From assembly GCA_029990175.1 (NCBI GenBank), contig JARKIP010000011.1, positions 4,650,001 through 4,714,000 of the forward strand: a stretch of 64,000 bases of DNA, given 5' to 3'. This DNA is from Petunia secreta. Taxonomy: Eukaryota; Streptophyta; Magnoliopsida; Solanales; Solanaceae. Below, one piece after another: positions 55,212-64,000 of the stretch; within the stretch, counting starts at the first letter, position 1, and every line of letters starts with the position of its first letter. Below the pieces are notes generated by a model. It saw only the letters and a program-made list of their open reading frames with translations, was not told the DNA's origin and did not search any database. The position numbers and the translations under genes are program-made.

Positions 55212-58200
55212 TGTTGACACCTAATTTTGTCCCTCCCGTTCCGATAATCATTATTCGGATAAAATTACACTGATAACCACACAACCACCATACACTCACT
55301 CCTATTCTAAGTCACTACTTCATGTACGCCCATCAATTAGGCTATTTTAAAGGTGTTTGCACAAGCGATCGCAATTTTATAAAATTTGCATATTTCGTCA
55401 CAATTTCTCACAATTATTCGCATTTTCTGGCAAAATTTCCTAAATTATTTTAAAACTTAAAATAATAGGTTTTCCTAACTATTTAGCCCTCACAATTAAT
55501 TTTATCATTTTTATAATTTCTATAAGTATTCCATACAATTTTTCCATGCATTTATATTCACTTTATATACTTATATTTATTTTTATACACATTTATACGA
55601 TTGTATACATGCATATACATATACACACATTACACCTCACACTTATATACATCAGCTCCATATTGATCCTACGTCGAGCCTACGTGGCATTATCCCAGTC
55701 GTCCACGCGTATAATCTGACGGTTGGAAATTAAATTTCTATTTTTAACTATACCCGACCCCCAAACCCTAAAACCTATTCACTTCCCCTCTCTCATCTCA
55801 GCCGCCCTCACTCTTCGTCTCTCTCACACGAACCTTAAAGCTTCCATTGTTACCACTATTTTTTGGCCATTATCGGCAGTGAAACTAAGAAACAAATAGC
55901 ACTACTATGATCCTCTCACTCTCCGCTACAATACCTATGTATCGGTTTGCTCGTTTGACAAAAGGTCGAATTCAACCCTAATCGTGACCTCCGTCTCCGT
56001 CGCCGAAAAATGTTTCGACACTCCTTCATTCAAATACGTCCTTCACCAATAAAGGAAGGAGGGAAATCCCTCGTACATGTATTATTGAACTAGGTTAGAA
56101 TTGACCCGATGTTGATCCTAAACGGGTTATCCTAAAGTCCTATTTGTTTTTCCTATTTGTTTTCTAGATTTAAGTGATGATAAATTTGAAATTGTCTAGC
56201 CTCTTAGCATGTTAACATAGTTGGTTTGTTGATTATTTAGTAAAGTGCACAAACTGAAAATTTTGATTTACTTCACTTGTCTACGTGCCTGAATTTTCCT
56301 AATTTCGTTTGAGTAAAGCATTGATAATTTGTTATTAGTCGATTAACTAAAAGGGAAGACTGCTTGATTAGTGATTTCATCATTAACTCATTGAGCCAAG
56401 TGAAAAGTTGTTCTTGATTTTTCTTGTATGTTCTAAACTCGACATTCTCGAAACTATGTTCCGTATCCCTATTACTGAAACTTAAATCCACCTTGGACAG
56501 TGTATTTCGACCAATATTTTATTAAGATGCATGATACTTAGCTAAAACATGTTTGATTTGATTTAGAGGATCTTTACTAAAGCTTGGCTTGAATTGGTGA
56601 TTTGTAGCGGATTCTGGTAATTGACAAAATATCAATTAAGGGTTAATTGTAATCTTGTTAAGGTGATTGATTGATTTCTGAGAATTTCGATTGGGTTTGT
56701 ACTACTAGTTGTGAACCTAGATGACATTGGAATTAAAGGGAAGGGAGTATAACAGACTATGATTATGTTTTCCTAAATCTCCGGGACTGATTGATCTATA
56801 TTTGGAAGGGATACTTGATTGATTTTCTTAACTTTGGAAAACAATTTTCCTTTGCTTTCTTTGGCTTTTACCCGTTGAAACTAGGGCTCCCTATCACACT
56901 TATTTAAGCCAATGCCCTTATCATTCACTACAGAGAAAAAAAAACAGGCATACACACCAACTAATACACTAAGAAAAGTTTGCATAGTACTTCACAGGCC
57001 TACACTTCTCCTTCTCTGCTTATTTATTTTTCTTTGGAAGAACTCCTGGTCTGCTTGTGTGCTAGTTCTGCTCTTGCAGGCATCTCTCTCTTCCTGTACT
57101 TTGTTGTTTCATACTGCTAAAGGTATTTCTTCATCTTTGACTAACTATTGCATTTGTTTATCTACTTTTGATTGGCTGCCTGTCTGTTGCACTCCTTTTC
57201 TGTATTTACCTCACCTAGACTGCCTATGTTTGTGTACACTTCCTGCTTTGGTCCTGGTTGTTCTGTTAGTACTGGTTAACCTTATACATTTATTGGGATT
57301 TTCCACAAGGATCATAGCAGTGTTACTAAAGTGCAGGGCAATGCTATGGTTTCTCAAGCTTAAATACTATGCCCATGAGTCATTGGGGCAGTTCTAACTT
57401 AACAAACTCTTCTTTTACTTCCCCTACCTAGTATCTTCCCTGTATGTACATTTGTTAGGGCTCCCTGCTTGTATTCCTTTTAAAACAGGGTACACAACTA
57501 TGAGGCTATGTAAATGGCCACCTAAGGGCCTTTTCTTTATCCTTTTCTCCTTATGTGGCTGCATCATACACTAAAACAAAGGTCATTGCATGTAAATATT
57601 AAACCAAAAACTTAGCTTTCAATGTCTAATGGCTTTAACGCTGCTTAACGGTAACATCTATATGAAATTCGGTGATTTTAATGACCAGCATAATTCTTAG
57701 TCAACTAAAACAAATGCATAACAGTTTTTCTTACATAAACAATTTTTGAAGCATGATTTTCTTTGGAACAAGGACTATATGTGCTAAAACTGTCTAATCT
57801 GTGACTGTTTCTAAAAAATAAGCCTGCCTTTCTTTTACGTTCGTGATCCAGGCCCCAAACCTTTTAAATTTGGCCTGTTTCATGTATTTTCATACTCTTA
57901 ACTCCTGTACACTAATATAATAGTGTGTAGGGATATATAAAGTATTTGGGGTCAATTATACGATGTACTATATGTATTTTCAAAGATATATCGCTACTAC
58001 TCCATCTATTTGCATGTCTATACTTATATTTACGTGCCGCAGCCCCTGTTTGTATTTATGTGCTTTGTGAATACGATTTCCTTCGAAAAATAGCCCCTCT
58101 ATCTATATTTTGAAATTGACCCCTAAATCAAATAGCCACTAAGGTTAGGGCTCAACAATTGATGACGAGTCACACCGACTCAAAAACAATCCTTACTTGG

Positions 58201-58791
58201 TTTTTAACTTAATCTGAAACTTGGTTACAAAATCTGCCTATTTTTGAAAAACCAATTCAATTCATGAAATTGCATAGCTATCCTGTCATATAACATTTTA
58301 TTGCAGCTTTGGCTACTTTCGATTAGGCATTTGCAACTAAGGGTCAAAACGTGCGATTAGGCATAAGAGCTTGGGCCATATTTGCAAATTCTCGAGCCCA
58401 AGTATCTGTGTTACCCATATCTACATTGCCTTGCACAAATCGAATTTAACTCTTTGATTAATTGTGAAATTAACCCCTTAAGCTAGTGATATATATGATA
58501 ACTTCTACAATTTGTTTAGACATCCCAAAATATAAACTCGGGCGGGAACCGCTTTTCGTGGGACTTGGAGAAGTGCCTAATACCTTCTTCCTCGAGTCAC
58601 TTGGACTTTTTACCCTTGAATCTCTAGAGCTAGACCAGTCTAAATAAAGGTCCGACTTTTGACACTTAGGTGACCTAATACACCTTAGAAATTCATATTA
58701 GGTGGTGACTCCAATCCTTAACTCAAACGAGTTACCCAGTCAAACCCAAATCTTGACTCACTCCGAGTTGAGTTTAAAACCGGGTATGACA
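55212..58791 (+). repeat. 3' LTR of the Ogre/Tat-type element (3.58 kb)
   Basis: It matches 22362-25959 end to end and is followed by AGTTG (58792-58796), the same five bases that precede the 5' LTR. The telo-box copy is at 55763-55771. Confidence 0.95.
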
Positions 58792-58796
58792 AGTTG

Positions 58797-59957
58797 CCTA
58801 GTAGATTTCCACCACTAAGAGGCATTGAGCATCAAATTGACCTTGTTCCGGGTTCACAATTTCCTAACAAGGCTGCCTGTAGAAGCAATCCAAACGCCAG
58901 AAAAGAACTTCAAAGACAAGTAGAGGAGTTTCTTGAAAGGGCACTTGTGAAAGAAAGCTTGAGTCCATGTGTGGTTCCGATCATCCTAGTGCCAAAGAAA
59001 GATGGGACTTGGCATATGTGTGTAGATTAGAGCCATCAAAAAGATAACGGTAAAGTATAATCATCCTATTCCTAGGTTAGATGATATGCTTGATGAAATA
59101 TGTGGATCTTGTGTGTTCTCCAAGATTGATTTGAGGAATGGGAACCACCAAATTCGAATAAAATCGGGTGATGAGTGGAAGACGGCCTTCAAGTCCAACT
59201 TTGGTCTTTATGAATGGCTTGTCATGCCTTTTGGCTTGACAAATGCTCCTTCAACCTTCATGAGGTTGATGAATCATGTGCTTAAATCTTTCATTGGGAA
59301 GTTTGATGTAGTGTATTTTGATGACATTCTTTTCTATAACAAATCCCTTGATGAACATTTTAATCATTTGAAACAAGTGTTTGATGTCTTGAGAAAGGAG
59401 CAATTATTTGCTAACTTGAAAAAGTGCTCCTTTTGTGTTGATAAAGTTTTGTTTCTTGGCTTTGTGGTGAGTGCAAATGGTGTGGAGATTGATGAGACTA
59501 AGGTGGAGGCCATTAAGAACTGGCCCACTCCTAAAAGTATTGGTGATGTGAGAAGTTTCCATGGGTTGACAAGCTTTTATAAGAGGTTTGTAAGAGGATT
59601 TAATACCATAGCCGCACCGTTGACCAAATTGATAAGGAAGGATAAGCCATTTGTGTGGGAAAGAGAACAAGAAGAAGCTTTTGTGAAATTGAAAGGAGTG
59701 CTTACTTCTACACCTCTTCTTCAATTACCTAATTTTGATAAAACCTTTGAGGTTGAGTGTCATGCAAGTGGAGTGGGAATTGGGGCCGTGTTGATGCAAG
59801 ATCAAATGCCCATTTCCTATTTTAGTGAGAAGCTTAAGGAGGTCACCACCAAATACTCCACTTATGATAAGGAGGTTTATGCTTTGGCGAGGGCATTGGC
59901 CAGTTGGAAACACTATCTATGGTCAAAGGAGTTTGTCATTAAAACCGACCATCAATT
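58797..59957 (+). pseudogene. RT and partial RNase H of element A, continued
   Basis: It resumes exactly where 22361 stopped: RGIEHQIDLVPGSQ, then VPIILVPKKDGTW. A 2-base deletion near 59028 breaks the frame at the CVD motif. It is then open: RT palm with MPFGLTNAPSTFMRLMNHVL and YFDD (59314-59325), and RNase H with HASG in place of the catalytic-aspartate motif DASG (near 59762) and YDKEVYALARAL. It stops at TDHQ, where pol is joined to LTR sequence by a deletion that removed the rest of RNase H and integrase. Confidence 0.9.
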
Positions 59958-59983
59958 GGGGAGGGCATTGGCCAATTGGGGCA

Positions 59984-60592
59984 GATTTTGGATCATACTG
60001 GACCTGTTTTCAAGCTCACTGCCTCTGAACCATAATTTATTCTTCGCGACATCGTAGATTATGATGCGATCGTGCAAGAGCCAAAAACTGTTCAGCATGA
60101 TCGCGAGGCCTTAGACGCGATCGCACAAGAAGCTGAGATAGGCTGAGGAGACAGCTCTTCGCAAACGCGCGACCTAGGCCGCGATCACGAAGCTCTAGTG
60201 ACCAATGCACCGCGATCGCGCAGCTTTTGGCGCGATGGCGCTGAGGCGACAACCAGAATGCTATATTAGGTTTAATGACTTTGTACTTCAGCTCACTTTA
60301 GGGGTAATTAAAGCATTTCATACTATGTTTGGAGGCCTACTATTTAAGCTTCCTTAAGCTCATTTCCTAGAGTTAGACTTTGATGAATATTGAATTTCCT
60401 TAACATGCAATTGAACCTGTGATTCAATTGATGGTTAATTAGTATAGGTACTTTTTGGTTGATGATTAAAGGGGTATGATTAGGCCTCACCTCCTAATTT
60501 GTTTCCTTAATCCATTCTAACCAAATTGTGTCTTACTTCCTTTTTATCTTGTTTTGTTGTTATTTTCAATTTCATAGTTTAGGTGCCTATCA
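59984..60592 (+). repeat. LTR shared by elements A and B
   Basis: It matches 18501-19112 with roughly 10% difference in a 200-bp sample. The left edge is truncated or sits at the deletion junction. It ends CCTATCA at 60592 and is followed at once by a PBS and gag leader, so it serves as 3' LTR of A and 5' LTR of B. CGCGATCGCG-like motifs lie at 60064-60245. Confidence 0.85.
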
Positions 60593-60594
60593 TT

Positions 60595-60606
60595 TAGTAT
60601 CAGAGC
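60595..60606 (+). promoter_or_regulatory. Mutated primer binding site of element B
   Basis: TAGTATCAGAGC, a G-to-A change from the TGGTATCAGAGC of element A, two bases after the LTR. Confidence 0.85.
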
Positions 60607-61663
60607 TTGGATTAGTGTTTGTTCTTACAAACATTGTCTAGGATTTGATTTATCGAATATGATTTTATATAAAATAATATTCAAAAACCAAAAATTCCAA
60701 AAATTGAGTCATAGATTTAGGGTTTCTTTGGATGAATTTTTTGTTGGAAGTTATTGTTTGGTGATATTAGAAGCTGAATTGAAGGAATTGAACAACAAAC
60801 AACATTTGGGACTCCAATTGGAAGATCCAAAAACTAGGGTTCTTCAAGTTCTTGAATAAGTGAATTGGTGTTTTTCAATTTAGGAGTTGATTTTGAAGAA
60901 TAGAACATTTGGGTTTGTTAGCGGACTTTCAAGGAGCTTATATCACAAATTTGGAACAAAAATAAGGTGATTCGTGAAGATTCAAGTGAAGAAACTTTCT
61001 AGAAAAACTGGTTCTGCATAAAACCCAGAAGCCTTCGCAATCGTGTGCCTTCAAACGCGATAGCGCAGGCCTGCTATCTGATTTGTCTTTGGGATTGCGA
61101 CAGTGCTCACGCGATCGCGCCTACTGTGGACTTATTCATTGCAATCGCGACACTTCTCACACGGTCACGCAAGACTACTAATTTTCGAAAAAACAGTCTT
61201 CTTTACGGAACACTCGGAATAGTCCCCCTAAAAGCCTCAACTCAACCAAACTCTATTCTCATCATCAAATACAGTAAGTTTCTAGATCACGCACAATTTC
61301 ATTCAATTCCAACTTCGTTTTGTGCCAATTTGAGTCGAGCTTTTCTCTTTTCAACTTTGTTGACTTTCTGAATTCCCGTCCATTAACTTTAATTGTCCAT
61401 TTTTTTAATACAAAAACTCCATTCTACCCTAAATTGGATTGATTCGATTGTCTAAGATTGGAATTGAGTGCGAAGAGCAACTTGAATTTTGCCAAGAGAG
61501 GTAAAAGGCAAGTATGGTGAGAACATTTGAGCGAGAAAAAGCCAATCATTGAGTGTAAACACGAGTGGATTGTGTGCAGTCAAACGAGTGTAAACACTCA
61601 GGGAGTGAATTAGTGAGGACCTTTTTCTACTAACATTGTTTGTTTCTAATTTTTGTAGGTACT
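60607..61663 (+). other. Leader of element B
   Basis: Collinear with the leader of A (19127-20187), including the CGCGATCGCG-like cluster (about 61030-61170) and the TTTTTGTAG acceptor-like end. No gene is seen. Confidence 0.65.
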
Positions 61664-63850
61664 ATGTCTCAAAGAGAATGCAGGATAAACATGGAAATAA
61701 AAACCATGTTTCAAGCGATCATGGCACGATTGGATGGATTCTATGATGAATTCAATGGGCTCAAGGGCACCGTTGATGACCTATCTCGTAAGTTTAGGCT
61801 CCAAGAAATAGGAAAGCAAGTGGTGGAGACACCTCCAACTATAGGGGCGCAGGATGATGGTCCTAGCAGGCTCTCTCGTGCTAATGACCGCTATTCTCAT
61901 TTGATTGCCCAAGATACCTACTCTTCGAATGTTACTCCTCAAGCAAAGGATCCTTCTTATGATCTTCCAAAGCATGATCCTCCAAGGTAGGACCCTCCAA
62001 GGAAAGAAGGTGTGACACGCCAATAAGTTGGTCGTTGACAAGATGAAGAGTCCTATCATTCACTTGATGATGATGATGATGATCAATACTACTATTCAGT
62101 AGAAGCTTAACAAAGAGGTCATATGGGCTGTGGTGGTCGATTTGGGAGAGGTCATCAAGGGAGAGTATTCCGTGAAGAGAACTATCATGACTATGGAGGT
62201 CAAGGGGGAAAACAGAGGCATTGTAAAGAAGTTAGAAAATTGAACACCATCAAGATCAACCTTCCATCTTTTCAAGAAGGTTGTGATCTCGAGGAGTATC
62301 TTGAATAGATTGTCAAAATAGAGAGAATTTCCAAATCAACATTCTGCAAGAAGCTATAAAGGTCAAGTATGCCATTACTCAATTTGAAGGTTATGATTCT
62401 ACTTGGTGGGAATCCAAGCATAGGCAAAGGAAAACTCATAAACTACTTGCGGATGGTGGATGGATAACATTGAAAGCAATGATGGAAGATTGGTTTCTAC
62501 CCAAGAACTACGATGAAGAGTTTCTCAGGAAATTCTACAACTTGAGGCAAGGAAGCAAAAGAGTTTGAAAAGACAAGGACAAGGGCTAACATTCATGATG
62601 GGTACCGACTCCTTATTCCAAGGTTTTGTGGGGGATTGAATAGAGATATCTCTTCTCTAATGGAATTGCACTCTTGAAACCTTGTATAATGATTTTCAAG
62701 CGGCGCTTAAGGTAGAGAAATGGCTCAAGTTGGACAAGTCTTACAAGTCCAAGGGGGCCACTTCAAATTGGAACAAAGGAAGAGACAATGTGAAGACCTA
62801 TTCACAATGGGACAAAGCAAAGGAACTGAAGCAAGAAATTCAAGAGCCAATATGAAAAAGCCAAGATCAAAGATGAACCAAAAGTGGGAGGTAACAAAAC
62901 TAAACCCGAAAGTATATCTTCCATTCAATGTTACAAATGCAACGGTCGAGGCCATGTGATGAAGGATTATCCCAATCAAAGAGCCATTGTTGCTTTATGA
63001 AATGGTGGTTATAAAATGGATGATAGTGATGGAAAGGAGATAGATGGTGATGTTCCAGGTGACGATGACTTTAATGGGGAAGGAGAAGAAGGTGAGAATC
63101 TTGAAGATGAAAACGTTGCTTCTCTTGTTGTAAGGAGGATAATGGGGGTGCAAGTAAAGGAAGACTTGGATCAAAGGGAGAACTTATTTCATATTGATTG
63201 TAAGATCCAAGGTGCTATTTGCTCTCTTATTATTGATAGTGGGAGTTGTGTTAATGTAGCAAGTGCTTCTTTGATTGAACAACTCAAGCTTCCCACTAGG
63301 AAACGTCAAAAATCCTATAAGCTACAACGGTTGAATGAATGTAGGGAATTGAAGGTGACTAAGCAAGCTTTGATCAAATTCAAGTTTGGAACTACCATGA
63401 TGAGATATTGTTTGATGTAGTTCTAATGCAAGCTTGCCACATTTTGCTTGGTAGAACTTGGCAATATGATCGTTTGGCAAAGCATGATGGCAAGACTAGC
63501 AAGTATGCTTTGGAGGTGGAGGGGCGAAAGTATATACTTAACCCATTGACTCTGGTTTAAGTGAGTGAGGGGTATAGGAAGATGAGGGAGTTGAAGGAGA
63601 AAAGAGAGAAAGAAAAGAAAGAGGGAGTTAAATGGAGTAAAAGAGGTGGGAGACAACATACAAATGAGTGAGGAAACAAAAAAAAGAGTGAGTGTGCTTT
63701 TGTCAAGTAAGGAATATTGGGATGAATTGGAGGAGGGGATGCCTTTGATCCTCCTCATGCACAAAGATCATGTTTTACTTACTAATGAACTAACCTCTTC
63801 TTTGCCTAGTTCTATTCTTCTCTTTTTCAAGGTTATGAAGACATCTTCTC
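61664..63850 (+). pseudogene. gag-protease of element B, broken
   Basis: Start ATG at 61664 as in A. The first block ends at 61990 with a stop. The gag core (62300-62700) is riddled with stops and small deletions. The zinc knuckle reads CYKCNGRGHVMKDY: H is kept and the last C is lost, the opposite damage from A. The protease region 63016-63420 keeps DSG (IIDSGSCVNVA, about 63228). A frameshift follows near 63395 and the frame continues as HILLGRTWQYDRL-type sequence. Confidence 0.85.
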
Positions 63851-64000
63851 CGAGGAGTTGCCTAGTAGATTGCCACCACGAAGAGGCATTGAGCATCAAA
63901 TTGACCTTGTTCCAGGTTCACAATTGCCCAACAAGGCTACCTGTAGAAGCAATCCGAAAGCCATAAAAGAACTTCAAAGACAAGTATAGGAGTTTCTTGA
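63851..64000 (+). pseudogene. Start of RT of element B (partial)
   Basis: ELPSRLPPRRGIEHQIDLVP, then a TAG near 63987. The match to 58797 onward shows the uninterrupted junction across the Ogre target site. It continues beyond the window. Confidence 0.85.

Larger units (their letters stand above)
22362..58791 (+). mobile_element. Giant Ogre/Tat-type Ty3/gypsy element, itself invaded twice
   Basis: The 5' LTR (22362-25959) and 3' LTR (55212-58791) share the same ends (TGTT...ATGACA), flanked by AGTTG at 22357-22361 and 58792-58796. The span is 36.4 kb; without elements C and D and their duplications it is about 20.4 kb. Diagnostic features of the Ogre/Tat group are the very long LTRs, a non-Met PBS, an ORF upstream of gag, protease DGGS, a G-patch, a putative intron before RT, an additional archaeal-type RNase H before integrase, and tandem repeats in the 3' untranslated region. 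It sits in the protease-RT region of element A. All coding parts carry stops or frameshifts. Confidence 0.93.
18491..60592 (+). mobile_element. Ty3/gypsy element A, split by the Ogre insertion
   Basis: Element A runs 5' LTR, PBS, leader, gag, protease (to 22361), is interrupted by the giant element at 22362-58791, and continues as RT and RNase H (58797-59957). It then loses the rest of RNase H and all of integrase at a deletion that joins pol to the LTR ending at 60592. The continuous sister copy B (63840-63900) shows that the bases flanking the insertion were adjacent originally. The 5' LTR start at 18491 is an estimate. Protein similarity places A near elements D and E1. Confidence 0.85.
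59984..64000 (+). mobile_element. Ty3/gypsy element B, 5' part, tandem to A
   Basis: A second copy of the A family: LTR, PBS, leader, gag, protease and start of RT, running off the window. Unlike A it has no insertion at the AGTTG site (63855-63859), which provides the empty-site reference for the Ogre insertion. Confidence 0.9.

Overview
This is plant nuclear DNA: AT-rich, with no host gene that reads as intact, and built almost entirely of nested transposable elements. The mix (Ogre/Tat-type giant Ty3/gypsy, CRM/Galadriel-like Ty3/gypsy, Ty1/copia, Helitrons, a Stowaway MITE) points to an angiosperm. The LTR styles suggest an asterid, possibly Solanaceae, but that is an impression and not proven by the sequence.

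Layout. 1-2236: 3' end of a Ty3/gypsy element (E1) with an open integrase frame that runs into its 3' LTR. 2237-~6500: decayed Ty1/copia element, apparently the target E1 landed in. 6566-18000: relic zone with minus-strand coding-like fragments of an unidentified gene, broken up by a non-autonomous Helitron (7225-12991) that carries an opposite-strand Helitron (8734-10558), a solo LTR with perfect target duplication (13931-15249) and a Stowaway MITE (17063-17320). ~18491-64000: two related old Ty3/gypsy copies in tandem (A and B) sharing the LTR that ends at 60592.

The centrepiece lies inside element A. A giant Ogre/Tat-type element occupies 22362-58791, with 3.6-kb LTRs and target duplication AGTTG. 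It was itself hit twice: by element D (29815-37404, minus strand, identical-length 828-bp LTRs, duplication AACAC) and by element C (43683-52095, 2.63-kb LTRs, duplication GAATG). Removing C and D leaves about 20.4 kb, a normal Ogre size. Its order is LTR, PBS, ORF1a, ORF1b, gag, protease, G-patch, a putative intron, RT, RNase H, archaeal-type RNase H, integrase, a 3' region rich in hairpins and tandem repeats, LTR.

LTR-pair divergence counted by eye orders the insertions: A/B oldest (roughly 10% in a sample), Ogre next (about 6% in a sample), C (about 0.9%), D youngest (3 differences in 828 bp). All coding regions except the E1 fragment carry stops or frameshifts, so the elements here look non-autonomous now. 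The most unusual points are the frame-restoring intron and doubled ORF1 of the Ogre, the young but triply damaged element D, and the family-specific GC-rich palindrome or hairpin clusters in the LTRs of four different families.
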